Made by a program: the position numbers and the translations under genes
Notes under the pieces: model-generated
The model's input: only the letters and a program-made list of their open reading frames with translations
What the model was told of the DNA's origin: nothing
Databases searched by the model: none
Source of the DNA: Bordetella parapertussis
Lineage (GTDB): Bacteria > Pseudomonadota > Gammaproteobacteria > Burkholderiales > Burkholderiaceae_B
NCBI GenBank assembly: GCA_945865935.1
Contig: CAMBFI010000008.1
Span: 62,001-126,000 of the forward strand
Reading direction: 5' to 3'
DNA length: 64,000 nt
Shown here: piece by piece, positions 53,181 to 63,499 of the stretch
How the letters are laid out: each line of letters opens with the position of its first letter
Position numbering within the stretch: position 1 is the first letter of the stretch

Positions 53181-53822
53181 TTAATTCAAGGTCTGTACTG
53201 AGGCCAAGACGCGATTGACATGCGTGCCGATACGCCCCACATCCATGCCATAGACATGAATGGATACAGCGGGCTCAGTCGCCTGATTGCCCAGCCGGTG
53301 AATAAACTCAAGTCCCGCGTGTCCACATGCGCTGTACCCAGGCTCGCGTGTAAATTGGCTCAGCAGATAGGCGTGGCGTTGCGAACTATCCCATTGATAG
53401 AAGCCCTCGGTTAACTCGCCGGCCAAAATACGGTAAGCGCACCACGCATAATGTGCGTGAATCGGACTGCACTGCTGGGATCCCCACACTAAGCCAACCA
53501 CGGTAAAACGCCCGAGCGGATCCGCATGCAAGATGTGGCGCGTATAACTCTGCGTGGATCTCGGGAGCGCCAAAACGGCCGCAGTGAGATCGACCGCAGC
53601 CCGCCGGCCAAGCTGTTGGCCAATTGCTTGCCGCATGCGGTAAGGCACTAAATCAGGTTCACTCAAGCACGCTGCCTCGAGGTCTGCGGGCAGGCCTGGC
53701 ACCACTCTTTCCAATAAAGAAAACGGCAAGTCAGCTTCCGGATTGGATTCCAGGTTGACTTGCCGGCCAGCACGTGACTGGGAGAGGAGACTAGACATAC
53801 CTACATGATAGAGAGCCTCCAT
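53181..53822 (-). CDS. Cysteine dioxygenase-type thiol dioxygenase
   Basis: 213 residues of the cupin CDO family. Iron ligands His122 and His124 in SPIHAHYAWCAYRILAGELTEGFY and probably His189 in SIHVYGMD. The family oxidises cysteine or 3-mercaptopropionate to sulfinic acid in the cytosol. The ATG at 53798 is an alternative start. It is transcribed away from an lrp-type regulator gene 81 bases off, the common arrangement of a target and its local regulator. Confidence 0.85.
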   Translation of the reverse strand: MEALYHVGMSSLLSQSRAGRQVNLESNPEADLPFSLLERVVPGLPADLEAACLSEPDLVPYRMRQAIGQQLGRRAAVDLTAAVLALPRSTQSYTRHILHADPLGRFTVVGLVWGSQQCSPIHAHYAWCAYRILAGELTEGFYQWDSSQRHAYLLSQFTREPGYSACGHAGLEFIHRLGNQATEPAVSIHVYGMDVGRIGTHVNRVLASVQTLN

Positions 53823-53903
53823 AAGAAATAATTTGCTAATTTTGCTATTTTTATTATTTAATTAGAAAATTTTTCTACTTTTAATGAATAAATCAAACTA
53901 AAT

Positions 53904-54371
53904 ATGCCAATCGACAAGAAAGACCGAGAAATCCTTCGTTTAATGCAAGAAGATGCCGGCTTATCGCTTGCCGATTTGGCCGCAGCCGTCAACCTGACAC
54001 CAACTCCGTGTTGGAGGCGTATCCAAAAACTGCAAGCAGAGGGCGTTATTCGAAAGCAGGTTGCCCTCTGTGATGCGCGCAAGCTTAACCTTGGGCTCAC
54101 GACCTTTGTCACGATTCGAACAAGTCAACACAATGAACAGTGGATGCAACGCTTTGTGGATGGCGCAACCAGCATCCCCGAGATTGTTGAAATCTATCGC
54201 TTGAGCGGCGATGCCGACTACTTACTAAAAATTGTCGTGCCGGATATCGATCGCTATGACAGCGTCTACAAAAGACTGATTCGCTCAGTCGACCTCTTAG
54301 ACGTCAGCTCAGCCTTTGCCATGGAAACCATCAAGTGCACTACCGCACTACCACTTGACTACGCGCAGTGA
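53904..54371 (+). CDS. Lrp/AsnC-family transcriptional regulator
   Basis: 155 residues. N-terminal helix-turn-helix (KKDREILRLMQEDAGLSLADLAAAVNLTPTPCWRRIQKLQAEGVI) and the RAM effector domain (IYRLSGDADYLLKIVVPDIDRYD). Divergent from the dioxygenase gene, so it probably senses cysteine or a related amino acid and activates that gene. The AT-rich 81-base gap is a plausible binding site. Confidence 0.93.
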   Translation: MPIDKKDREILRLMQEDAGLSLADLAAAVNLTPTPCWRRIQKLQAEGVIRKQVALCDARKLNLGLTTFVTIRTSQHNEQWMQRFVDGATSIPEIVEIYRLSGDADYLLKIVVPDIDRYDSVYKRLIRSVDLLDVSSAFAMETIKCTTALPLDYAQ

Positions 54372-54373
54372 GC

Positions 54374-55432
54374 CTAGTCCCGATTTTCATGCATGGATGG
54401 GTCTGCCATCCATGCTCGCGTCAAGGTGTAGGTGACGGCCAGCGCGACGGGGCCAACAAAGATCCCGATCAAACCAAAACTAATCAAGCCGCCAATCACT
54501 CCCGCGAAAATCAATAACAAGGGGAGGTCTGCACCTCGCTTAATCAACATGGGTCGCAAGAAATTATCCAGGCTCACTACCACCAGACTCCAGACCAGCA
54601 AAAACGTGGCCCACCCCGTGTCCCCTTCCCAGTACATCCAGGCGACCGCAGGAAACAAGACCAGACTCGGACCCACCTGCGCAATACATAACATCAGCAT
54701 CGCCGCGGACAACACTGCTGCGAATGGAACACCAGCAATCACAAGACCCAAGCCACCCAGCGCTGTTTGCGCGACCGCTGTCACGCCCACACCCAACGCA
54801 ACGGCTCGAATCGCCTGTCCGGCTAAGACGATCGCGTCTTCACCCCTCTTGCCCGCTAAACGTTTACCAAATCCTCGTGCCATCGACGCTGCGGCTTCAC
54901 CCGATGCGTAAAAGATCGCAGCAATCACCACGACCAAAAAGAACTGAATCAACATACCGCCCAGACCACCAAACTGCGACAACAACCATTTGCCTGTCGA
55001 GCTTGCATATGGCGTGATGTGCTCGAGGATTCCGGGGGCGCCCCCGGCAATCAGGTCCCGCCAACTGGTCGCAATCTTTTCACCGATATAAGGAATTGCC
55101 TCAATCCAATTAGGTGGCGCAGGAATACCGTTGTCAATCAGATCCTTCCAAAAGGTGGTTAGCTGATCCGAGCGATCTGCAATGGTTGTAATGGCCCACC
55201 ATAAAGGCGCAACGAGTAAAAGCAACATCCCAACTGACATGACGGCAACCGCTGGCGTGCGGCGTCCACCGAAAAGTCGTTCGAGTGCGATGAGCCAGGG
55301 CCAGGTGGCGACCACGATCATGGTTGCCCACACTGTTGCCGCAAGAAAGGGTCTAAGCACCCAAAGAGAGAGCGCTAGCAAGCCTACGATACAGAAAATT
55401 GCGAGGGTGCTGCGTGTCAAGTCATGTTGCAT
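54374..55432 (-). CDS. AI-2E family transporter
   Basis: 352 residues, about seven hydrophobic segments; LRPFLAATVWATMIVVATWPW at the start and LILLIFAGVIGGLISFGLIGIFVGPVAL-like C-terminal helices typical of the family. Members include AI-2 exporter TqsA and Na+/H+ antiporters, so the substrate is unknown. Starts 29 bases after the secA stop on the same strand and may be cotranscribed. It ends two bases from the lrp gene. Confidence 0.9.
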   Translation of the reverse strand: MQHDLTRSTLAIFCIVGLLALSLWVLRPFLAATVWATMIVVATWPWLIALERLFGGRRTPAVAVMSVGMLLLLVAPLWWAITTIADRSDQLTTFWKDLIDNGIPAPPNWIEAIPYIGEKIATSWRDLIAGGAPGILEHITPYASSTGKWLLSQFGGLGGMLIQFFLVVVIAAIFYASGEAAASMARGFGKRLAGKRGEDAIVLAGQAIRAVALGVGVTAVAQTALGGLGLVIAGVPFAAVLSAAMLMLCIAQVGPSLVLFPAVAWMYWEGDTGWATFLLVWSLVVVSLDNFLRPMLIKRGADLPLLLIFAGVIGGLISFGLIGIFVGPVALAVTYTLTRAWMADPSMHENRD

Positions 55433-55461
55433 TATCTAGCCTCACCCTGGCAAACTTCGCC

Positions 55462-58215
55462 TTATTTAAGCTGCCCGTGGCAGTGTTTGTACTTTTTACC
55501 ACTCCCGCACGGGCACGCATCGTTACGTCCGACTTTCGGCAGAATGTTTCGCACTGTACCCGGATGATCCGAAGCCTGCGGGGCCGCCTCGCTCTGTTGC
55601 TGATCAGCGTCTTGATACTCGGTGTGCTGGTACTGCACATTCTGCATCTGCACAGCCTGAGCAGCCTCTCGCTCTGCCTGCTCAATTTCTTCTTGTGTCT
55701 GTATCCGAACCGTCATCAGTAAGCGTATAACATCGTCACGCACACGATCCAACATATCCGAGAACAATTCAAACGCTTCGCGCTTGTATTCTTGTTTAGG
55801 ATTTTTTTGTGCATAACCGCGCAGATGGATACCTTGACGCAAATGGTCCAGAGCTGACAAGTGCTCACGCCACTGCGTATCGATCACTTGAAGCATCACG
55901 GAACGCTCGAAACCCGCCCAGGACTCCGCACCCACCGTCTCTACTTTCTGACGATAGGCTATCTGTGCGGCCTCGAGAACTTTCTCTAAAACGTCTTCAT
56001 CATTAATGCTCTTGGTATCTTCAACCATCTGCGCAATAGGCAACGCAATTTGCCAGTTGGCCTCGAGCGCCAGTTGCAATGCGCTGATATCCCATTGCTC
56101 TTCGACCGAGCCCGGAGGCACATGCTTTGTCACCAAATCCGTGAACGTCCCGTCACGCAAATTGTCGACTGTCTCGGTAATTGTTTGCGCCTCGAGCACT
56201 TCGTTACGCTGCGCGTACAGAACCTTACGCTGTTCGTTTGCCACATCGTCATATTCGAGCAGTTGCTTACGCACGTCAAAGTTACGACCTTCAACTTTGC
56301 GCTGCGCTGTCTCGATGGAACGCGACACCATGCCCGCTTCAATGGGCTCGCCCTCAGGCAATTTCAGTCGCTCCATGATGGAACGCACACGATCACCCGC
56401 AAAAATACGCATCAGCGGATCTTCGAGCGAAAGATAGAAGCGCGAAGAGCCGGGATCACCTTGTCGTCCCGCACGACCACGCAGCTGATTATCAATACGG
56501 CGTGACTCGTGACGCTCAGTACCGATGATGCGCAAACCGCCTGCTGCCTTCACGCGATCATTCAATGGCTGCCACTCTTGACGCATCGCGTCGATTTGTA
56601 CTTGCTTGTCAGCTTCGGAGAGCGCATCATTGGCGCGCACTGCCTCAATATGCTTTTCAATACTGCCGCCCAACACAATGTCCGTTCCACGCCCAGCCAT
56701 GTTGGTTGCGATCGTAATATTTCCAGGCTTGCCCGCCTGCGCGACGATCTCAGCCTCGCGTGCGTGTTGCTTGGCGTTCAATACTTCATGCCGCAAACCG
56801 GATTGACTTAACATCCCCGAAAGCAGTTCCGAGTTCTCAATACTCGTCGTACCCACCAACACGGGCTGCCCACGCTCTTGGCAGTCGCGTATATCTGCCT
56901 CGATGGCTTTGAACTTTTCCAAAGCGGTTTTAAAGATCTGATCATTCTGGTCGGCACGTACCATCGGACGATTAGTCGGTACGATCACCGTCTCAAGGCT
57001 ATAGATCTCTTGAAACTCGTACGCTTCTGTATCCGCTGTTCCGGTCATGCCAGACAATTTTTCGTACATACGGAAAAAATTCTGGAAGGTAATAGACGCC
57101 AGCGTTTGATTCTCTAGCTGTATCTTCGCGCCTTCTTTCGCCTCAACGGCCTGATGCAAACCATCGGACCAACGGCGCCCAACCATCAAACGACCCGTGA
57201 ACTCGTCAACAATAACCACCTCACCTTCCTGAACAACATAATGCTGATCACGGTGGAAGAGATTGTGTGCACGCAAGCTCGCCATGAGGTGATGCATGAG
57301 GCTGATATTGCGCGGCTCGTACAGCGACTGCCCTTCTGGCAACAGACCCAGACGAGTCAACACGCCTTCGGCCTGCTCATGCCCAGATTCAGATAAAAAC
57401 ACCTGATGATTTTTTTCATCAACCCAATAGTGTCCTTCTGGTTCGGGCTCTTGAGGCTTAGGCTCAGTCGCCATCCGTGTCAGCAAGGGCGGCACTGCGT
57501 TCATTCGAACATAGAGTTCGGTATGATCCTCTGCCTGACCAGAAATAATCAAAGGCGTACGCGCCTCATCGATCAGAATGGAATCAACCTCGTCAACAAT
57601 GGCATACACAAGTGTGCGTTGGCGTCGATCCTCAACACGGTATTCCATGTTGTCGCGCAAATAGTCAAAGCCAAACTCGTTGTTCGTGCCGTACGTGATG
57701 TCGGCACGATATGCTGCTATTTTTTCTTCGTTAGCTTGCTGGGGAACAACCACACCGACGGTCAGCCCCAAATAGGTATATAAACGGCCCATCCATTGAG
57801 CGTCGCGCCGAGCCAAGTAATCGTTGACCGTGACGACATGGACACCGCGTCCGCTCAGGGCGTTCAGGTATACCGGCAAAGTCGCCATCAGCGTCTTACC
57901 TTCACCCGTACGCATTTCTGCAATCTTGCCCGAATGCAGCACCATGCCGCCAATCAACTGCACATCGAAGTGCCGCATACCAAAGACACGTACGCCTGCT
58001 TCTCTGACAACGGCAAAAGCTTCTATCAGCATCGAATCAAGCGAGGCGCCGGCCTGCACCCGCGCACGAAAGTCATCAGTCTTGGCCCGTAGCTCTGCGT
58101 CAGACAATGCCTGCATCTGAGGCTCGAGCGCATTAATCTGATTAACTTGACGACGCAATTGCTTCAGTAGACGATCATTTTGTGTACCGAATATTTTTTT
58201 AAGCAAAGAAAGCAT
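55462..58215 (-). CDS. secA: Preprotein translocase ATPase SecA
   Basis: 917 residues from the ATG at 58215 ([10 protein letters not shown], the conserved start). Walker [44 protein letters not shown], and the helical wing with [31 protein letters not shown]-type motif (motif VI). Zinc-binding C-terminus [18 protein letters not shown] that binds SecB and phospholipids. Drives post-translational export with SecYEG. Confidence 0.97.
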   Translation of the reverse strand: MLSLLKKIFGTQNDRLLKQLRRQVNQINALEPQMQALSDAELRAKTDDFRARVQAGASLDSMLIEAFAVVREAGVRVFGMRHFDVQLIGGMVLHSGKIAEMRTGEGKTLMATLPVYLNALSGRGVHVVTVNDYLARRDAQWMGRLYTYLGLTVGVVVPQQANEEKIAAYRADITYGTNNEFGFDYLRDNMEYRVEDRRQRTLVYAIVDEVDSILIDEARTPLIISGQAEDHTELYVRMNAVPPLLTRMATEPKPQEPEPEGHYWVDEKNHQVFLSESGHEQAEGVLTRLGLLPEGQSLYEPRNISLMHHLMASLRAHNLFHRDQHYVVQEGEVVIVDEFTGRLMVGRRWSDGLHQAVEAKEGAKIQLENQTLASITFQNFFRMYEKLSGMTGTADTEAYEFQEIYSLETVIVPTNRPMVRADQNDQIFKTALEKFKAIEADIRDCQERGQPVLVGTTSIENSELLSGMLSQSGLRHEVLNAKQHAREAEIVAQAGKPGNITIATNMAGRGTDIVLGGSIEKHIEAVRANDALSEADKQVQIDAMRQEWQPLNDRVKAAGGLRIIGTERHESRRIDNQLRGRAGRQGDPGSSRFYLSLEDPLMRIFAGDRVRSIMERLKLPEGEPIEAGMVSRSIETAQRKVEGRNFDVRKQLLEYDDVANEQRKVLYAQRNEVLEAQTITETVDNLRDGTFTDLVTKHVPPGSVEEQWDISALQLALEANWQIALPIAQMVEDTKSINDEDVLEKVLEAAQIAYRQKVETVGAESWAGFERSVMLQVIDTQWREHLSALDHLRQGIHLRGYAQKNPKQEYKREAFELFSDMLDRVRDDVIRLLMTVRIQTQEEIEQAEREAAQAVQMQNVQYQHTEYQDADQQQSEAAPQASDHPGTVRNILPKVGRNDACPCGSGKKYKHCHGQLK

Positions 58216-58312
58216 GCGTATTAGACCTGGACAATTTTGCGTGAAGACCACACAAATATAGCTAAGAAAATATTAGCAAACGCCTAAAAAGGGTGGCGAC
58301 TAGTTAATCAGT

Positions 58313-59320
58313 TTAACGCAGGCGTGGTCGCCATGTAACACCAGAGGATCCAACCGCTACGGGCTGGGTTTCAGCAGGTGCGCTAGCCATTGGCTGCCCC
58401 GCCAAAAATACACGCGGATCGAGCGATCTGTCGTCCTGCCTTACCTCAAAGTGAAGGTGGGGTCCGGTCGATAGCCCCGTTGAACCCACCCTTGCGATGA
58501 GTTGCCCGCGCGTGACCAGTTGACCCTCTTTGACCAGAATGACTTTGGCATGCGCATATCGTGTGATTAAACCTTCCCCGTGATCGATCTCGAGCATATT
58601 GCCAAAGCCGCGATGCTGCGTGACTATACGGACAATCCCTCCGGACGCCGAACGGATGGGCGTGCCTTCCGGAGCGCTGAAATCCAGCCCTTCATGCATA
58701 CTCATCTGCCCATTAAACGGATTGCGTCGCCATCCATAGGAAGAGCTCAAGTACGGATAGGATTCAATCGGCATTGCTGTCGGCAATCGCGCAACCGTCG
58801 CAGCCCGTTCAGTGACGGCAAGGTCGAGTATTGAAAAATAATCACTTTGGCGCGTAACGCGTGCTTGCACAGCATTGAGCTGACTTTCAAGCTCAGAAAG
58901 TGGGCGTGAATGCGGCCCAGGCGGTAATGGAACCCACAGATCATCCAATACAACAGCGGCCTCGGGGGCGTCCGACCCGATCGCGATATCGCCCTCAGGC
59001 AACCCCGCCACCTTCGCAACCCGTTGGCTTAGTCCGTCGAGCCGCTTGATCGTGGCTTGTAGCTCACCCACCTTGGTCGCCAAAAGCTGCACCGCCTGAT
59101 TATCCGTTGAACCCGCGACAGCAGGGACAGGTGCCATCGCTGCCACCACGAGTGCAGAGGGTTGAGTTTCAGGTTGCAACGCCCAAACCATGCGCTGTAA
59201 CACCGCGCCTGCGATCAGCGCGCCCACAAGCAACAAGGCGACAAGCATCACCAATCGGCTAACACTAAGCGTAATTGGTGCATACTGACCTTGCCGCGAA
59301 GGCATAATTATTAACTTCAT
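58313..59320 (-). CDS. M23 (LytM-type) metallopeptidase, membrane-anchored
   Basis: 335 residues. One N-terminal membrane segment (about 22-45), a coiled-coil-prone region, then the LytM domain with HEGLDFSAPEGTPIRSASGG, EIDHGEGLITRYAHA and GPHLHFEVRQD, keeping the zinc-site His and Asp residues, so it is likely catalytic against peptidoglycan cross-links. Located between secA and lpxC, where Burkholderiales usually carry this gene. Confidence 0.92.
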   Translation of the reverse strand: MKLIIMPSRQGQYAPITLSVSRLVMLVALLLVGALIAGAVLQRMVWALQPETQPSALVVAAMAPVPAVAGSTDNQAVQLLATKVGELQATIKRLDGLSQRVAKVAGLPEGDIAIGSDAPEAAVVLDDLWVPLPPGPHSRPLSELESQLNAVQARVTRQSDYFSILDLAVTERAATVARLPTAMPIESYPYLSSSYGWRRNPFNGQMSMHEGLDFSAPEGTPIRSASGGIVRIVTQHRGFGNMLEIDHGEGLITRYAHAKVILVKEGQLVTRGQLIARVGSTGLSTGPHLHFEVRQDDRSLDPRVFLAGQPMASAPAETQPVAVGSSGVTWRPRLR

Positions 59321-59335
59321 CGACTTCCTTCATCT

Positions 59336-59887
59336 ATGGCCAGTCCCCCACCCCGCAGGACGCGTTCCACGTCCCCCTCAGGCAGCGCCCACTTGATCGG
59401 CTGGCTCGGTCATGATTCGCAAGCTGCGAGCGTCTTAGCCACTGCGCAATTGCACTTAAAACTCAGGGCAGCAATCGGCGAGGCGATTCCACCCGCGATG
59501 CGAGGCGCTTTTGAGGTGATCAGACTCGAGGCGCACGCCTTGACACTCATGGTTTCGAGTGCCGCCTTCGCTGCAAAGTTCCGCCAGATTGCACCGAGGG
59601 TAACCACTCACTTGCAGTCTGCTGGCTGGAATATCAATGAAATCAAGCTGCGCGTTCAAGGCGGGCTCGGTCTCCCCGATACGAAAAAACCAGAAAAAGA
59701 GACGCGAGCCTTGGACCAACAAGACCTACGCGCATTTGAAGAATTGAACAGAAAGCTGAGGCCCGGCCCACTCGCTGACGCGGTGGCTAGGCTACTCGCT
59801 CATCACCGGCCAGCGGAACAGGGCATCAAGCCAGCTTCCACTCTTGACGAAACGCCGCAGGCGCCTCCGACACAGAAGAGTAAGTAA
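59336..59887 (+). CDS. DciA-like protein (DUF721)
   Basis: 183 residues. Core [21 protein letters not shown], then [31 protein letters not shown], typical of the DUF721/DciA domain that loads the DnaB helicase in bacteria lacking DnaC. The C-terminus is a charged and probably disordered tail. It is transcribed against the neighbours and its last 62 bases overlap the 3' end of lpxC. Confidence 0.82.
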   Translation: MASPPPRRTRSTSPSGSAHLIGWLGHDSQAASVLATAQLHLKLRAAIGEAIPPAMRGAFEVIRLEAHALTLMVSSAAFAAKFRQIAPRVTTHLQSAGWNINEIKLRVQGGLGLPDTKKPEKETRALDQQDLRAFEELNRKLRPGPLADAVARLLAHHRPAEQGIKPASTLDETPQAPPTQKSK

Positions 59888-60749
59888 CCAACTCCCAAGC
59901 ATCTTGCTGAGCCAGTAGGGCACGAACAAGTTGATTATTAATTGCATGCCCGGATTTGCAGGCAACATACCGCGCGACAAGTGGCTTACCAATTAGGTAG
60001 AGATCGCCGACGGCGTCCAGAATCTTGTGCTTAACGAACTCATCGTCATAGCGCAGGCCATCCGCGTTTAACACGCGATACTCATCCATGACGATTGCGT
60101 TATCGAGGCTTCCGCCACGCGCCAAGCCCGCGGAGCGCAGGGCCTCGACTTCGTTTACAAAGCCAAAGGTCCGCGCACGTGCGATTTCTTTGACATAGGA
60201 ATGCGTCGCAAAATCAATCTCGGCAAAACTTGCGGTTGAATCAATCGCCGGGTGATGAAAATCAATCGAAAACGCCAACGAAAAACCTTCGTGGGGCTCG
60301 AGACGTGCCCATTTAGCCTGATCGCCCTCACCTTCACGGATTTCAATAGGCTTCAGAACACGCAGGAACTGTTTAGCGACACCCTGCTCTTCAATGCCGG
60401 CCGAACGCAACAGGTACACAAACGTTGCAGCGCTGCCATCCATGATGGGCACTTCCTCGGCTGTGAGGTCAACATGAAGATTGTCGATACCCAAACCGGC
60501 CAAGGCAGACATCAGGTGTTCGACAGTCGAGACGCGGGCCGCACCTTGTCCGAGGACAGAGGCCATACGTGTATCTTTGACCATGCTAGCCTGCGCTGGC
60601 AGATCTACAACCTCGGGCAAGTCGATACGGTGGAACACTATCCCCGTATCAGGAGCAGCTGGCCGCAAAGTCAGTTCGACCCGTCGACCGGAGTGCAGGC
60701 CAACCCCAATGGTTTTTACGAGCTGTTTGATCGTGCGCTGGCGAAACAT
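59826..60749 (-). CDS. lpxC: UDP-3-O-acyl-N-acetylglucosamine deacetylase LpxC
   Basis: 307 residues. Zinc ligands: His in [17 protein letters not shown] (about 79) and His/Asp in [16 protein letters not shown] (about 238 and 242). First committed step of lipid A synthesis, cytosolic. Lies downstream of ftsZ as in most beta- and gammaproteobacteria. Its last 62 bases overlap the DciA-like gene on the other strand. Confidence 0.97.
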   Translation of the reverse strand: MFRQRTIKQLVKTIGVGLHSGRRVELTLRPAAPDTGIVFHRIDLPEVVDLPAQASMVKDTRMASVLGQGAARVSTVEHLMSALAGLGIDNLHVDLTAEEVPIMDGSAATFVYLLRSAGIEEQGVAKQFLRVLKPIEIREGEGDQAKWARLEPHEGFSLAFSIDFHHPAIDSTASFAEIDFATHSYVKEIARARTFGFVNEVEALRSAGLARGGSLDNAIVMDEYRVLNADGLRYDDEFVKHKILDAVGDLYLIGKPLVARYVACKSGHAINNQLVRALLAQQDAWELVTYSSVSEAPAAFRQEWKLA

Positions 60750-60848
60750 ATAGGCAGGTTAGTCTCTTGAAAACTTAGCGAATTATACTTTTTTTTGCAA
60801 ACATCGCACTGCACCATGCGCAAAAAATGCCCAAATGACAGACGAAAC

Positions 60849-60879
60849 CACGCACGGGTCCGGGGAGAACCCGTGCGTG
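60849..60879. terminator. Strong hairpin between ftsZ and lpxC
   Basis: CACGCACGGGT pairs perfectly with ACCCGTGCGTG around a nine-base loop. Neither side has a T-tract, so it may not be a classical terminator; it could attenuate or process the ftsZ-lpxC message. Confidence 0.5.
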
Positions 60880-60928
60880 ACACCAGCACCCCGGCAGAGG
60901 GCTGGCCAAGGGAGCAATCGACGCGGCT

Positions 60929-62095
60929 TTAGTCGGCTTGGCGGCGCAGGAAAGCGGGGATGTCGTAATGCTCCATTCCCGCTGTTTCCAATGCACGAAC
61001 CTGAGCCGAAGCTTGGGTGCGAGGATTACGTAATACCGACGGCACAGCAAAGTCTTGCTGCTGCTGACCAATCGGCATATTGTCCGTCCCAGTACGCTGC
61101 ATTTCGACGGTTTCCACACCTGACACAATGTGCGGACGACTTTGCGCGCGGCCCAAACCAGTGGCCACGACCGTGACCCGCAAGTTGTCGCCCATCGAAT
61201 CGTCGTAAGCCGTACCAAAAATGACTGTTGCCTCTGCAGAGGCAAAGCCGCTGATATGGTCCATGATTGCGCGCGTTTCTTTCATCTTGAGCTGGGAGCT
61301 GGCCGTAATATTGACCAACACACCACGCGCGCCGTTCAAGTCGACACCTTCTAATAATGGGCATGCAACCGCTTGCTCTGCAGCCAGTTTTGCTCGGTCC
61401 GGTCCAGATGCCACCGAAGTACCCAACATCGCCTGACCTTGCTCACCCATGATCGTCTTGACGTCTTCAAAGTCAACGTTCACGTTGCCTTCAACGTTGA
61501 TGATCTCGGCGATACCGGCGCAAGCATTGTGCAGCACATCGTCCGCCGCCTTAAAGCAGTCTGACTGTGTTGCGTCATCGTCCATCAACTCATACAGGTT
61601 TTCATTGAGCACCACGATCAACGAATGAACGTACTTAGAGAGCTCAGCAATACCATCTTCGGACATCTTCATCCGCTTTTGGCCTTCGAAAGAAAAAGGC
61701 TTGGTGACCACACCAACGGTCAAAATACCTAACTCTTTGGCAACCTCAGCAACGACGGGGCCGGCACCGGTTCCCGTACCGCCACCCATGCCGGCGGTAA
61801 TGAAGACCATGTTGGCTCCATTCAAGGCCGAACGGATTTCTTCGCGAGCCAGCTCGGCCGCAGCACGACCTTGATCAGGTTTAGCACCTGCGCCCAGTCC
61901 ACTGCGACCCAAACGGATTTGCACAGGTGCATTGGTTGCAGCCAACGCTTGCGCATCAGTATTGCAACAAATGAAGTCCACACCCTGCACACCGGACTTG
62001 ATCATATGGGCCACAGCGTTTCCGCCTGCACCACCGACACCGACCACCTTGATGACCGTGCCCTTAGTTGCGCTATCTAACATTTCAAACATCAT
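60929..62095 (-). CDS. ftsZ: Cell division protein FtsZ
   Basis: 388 residues from the ATG at 62095 (GGGAG upstream); the longer frame adds 24 residues not seen in the family. Tubulin signature MGGGTGTGAGPVVAEVAKELG, VVGVGGAGGNAVAHMI at the start, and the conserved C-terminal peptide YDIPAFLRRQAD that binds FtsA and ZipA. GTPase forming the Z ring. Confidence 0.97.
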   Translation of the reverse strand: MMFEMLDSATKGTVIKVVGVGGAGGNAVAHMIKSGVQGVDFICCNTDAQALAATNAPVQIRLGRSGLGAGAKPDQGRAAAELAREEIRSALNGANMVFITAGMGGGTGTGAGPVVAEVAKELGILTVGVVTKPFSFEGQKRMKMSEDGIAELSKYVHSLIVVLNENLYELMDDDATQSDCFKAADDVLHNACAGIAEIINVEGNVNVDFEDVKTIMGEQGQAMLGTSVASGPDRAKLAAEQAVACPLLEGVDLNGARGVLVNITASSQLKMKETRAIMDHISGFASAEATVIFGTAYDDSMGDNLRVTVVATGLGRAQSRPHIVSGVETVEMQRTGTDNMPIGQQQQDFAVPSVLRNPRTQASAQVRALETAGMEHYDIPAFLRRQAD

Positions 62096-62268
62096 GATTG
62101 ACTCCCTCAAGTCTTGATTAATAAACGTTTCTAAACTTCCCCAACTACCATTTAGAAATCGCTTCAAACTCGCCGCCGACTGTGTCCGCGCCGGGTTTGA
62201 AACGTCTCTCTATCAGACCGGGCAACTATGACGAAGCCCAATCTTTTCGGTGCCCGAGGGCACCAAAA

Positions 62269-63495
62269 TCAGTGCATAAACCACTCTTTCATACGTGCCA
62301 AAATTGCTTTGAAACTTCCAGCCTGTTGCGTGACCTTACGGCCGCGCAGTCTCTGCATGCGCGCCTCACCAAGCAATCCCATCACGGTCGAGAAGCGCGG
62401 ATTGCGCATCACATCAGCCAAACTACCGTCATAATCCGGAACCGCCATGCGCACGGGCTTGAGAAAAACATCTTCAGCGAGCTCAACCATGCCAGGGAGC
62501 ATGGATGTGCCGCCTGTCAGCACAACGCCAGATGACAGTAAATCTTCATAGCCTGACTCGCGAATCACTTGCTGCACGAGTCCGAAGAGCTCTTCGGCAC
62601 GCGGCTCAATCACTGCGCCAAGCGCTTGTCGCTTAACCTGTCTCGGACCGCGATCACCCAATCCAGGCACCTCAACCGTCTCATCCGGATCCGCCAATAC
62701 TTGCTTGGCAATGCCAAACCTCAACTTAATATCCTCTGCGTCGGGTGTCGGTGTGCGAAGCATTTGGGCAATATCGCTCGTGATCTGGTCACCTGCGATC
62801 GGCAGCACGGCAGTATGCCGAATTGCCCCGCCCGTATAGATCGCCACATCGGTGGTCCCGCCACCGATATCAACCAACACCACTCCGAGCTCTTTCTCAT
62901 CCGCGGTTAAGCAGGCCAAGCTCGATGCAAGGGGCTGCAAAATCAGATCTTGAACTTCCAGTCCACAACGACGCACGCACTTGACGATGTTCTGCGCAGC
63001 ACTGACTGCACCCGTTACGATGTGCACCTTTACCTCTAGACGCAAGCCACTCATCCCGATCGGTTCGCGAATATCCTCCTGCCCATCGACGATGAACTCT
63101 TGCGTCAAAACGTGCAGCACCTGTTGATCGGTTGGAATATTGACGGCCTTTGCTGTCTCAATCACGCGGGCAACGTCTGCGGCCGTCACTTCCTTGTCCT
63201 TGACGGCCACCATCCCGCTCGAGTTAAAACTGCGAATATGGCTTCCAGCGATACCGGTGTACACATCGCGAATCTTGCAGTCCGCCATCAACTCGGCCTC
63301 TTCCAACGCGCGCTGGATCGAGTTCACGGTCGATTCAATATTGACAACGACACCTTTGCGCATGCCGCGCGACTCATGCTGACCGAGGCCGAGCACTTCA
63401 AAGCGGCCCTCGGGCAAAATCTCTGCGACCACAGCAACGACTTTGCTGGTGCCGATGTCGAGGGCGACGATTAGATCCTTGATGTCACGGGTCAT
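62269..63495 (-). CDS. ftsA: Cell division protein FtsA
   Basis: 408 residues from the ATG at 63495 (TRDIKDLIVALDIGTSKVVA). Actin-like ATPase with phosphate loops DIGTSK and VLVDIGGGTTDVAIYTGG, adenosine segment VLTGGTSMLPGM, and an amphipathic C-terminus (SFKAILARMKEWF) for membrane binding. Tethers FtsZ to the membrane. Four bases after the ftsQ stop. Confidence 0.97.
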   Translation of the reverse strand: MTRDIKDLIVALDIGTSKVVAVVAEILPEGRFEVLGLGQHESRGMRKGVVVNIESTVNSIQRALEEAELMADCKIRDVYTGIAGSHIRSFNSSGMVAVKDKEVTAADVARVIETAKAVNIPTDQQVLHVLTQEFIVDGQEDIREPIGMSGLRLEVKVHIVTGAVSAAQNIVKCVRRCGLEVQDLILQPLASSLACLTADEKELGVVLVDIGGGTTDVAIYTGGAIRHTAVLPIAGDQITSDIAQMLRTPTPDAEDIKLRFGIAKQVLADPDETVEVPGLGDRGPRQVKRQALGAVIEPRAEELFGLVQQVIRESGYEDLLSSGVVLTGGTSMLPGMVELAEDVFLKPVRMAVPDYDGSLADVMRNPRFSTVMGLLGEARMQRLRGRKVTQQAGSFKAILARMKEWFMH

Positions 63496-63499
63496 GGCG

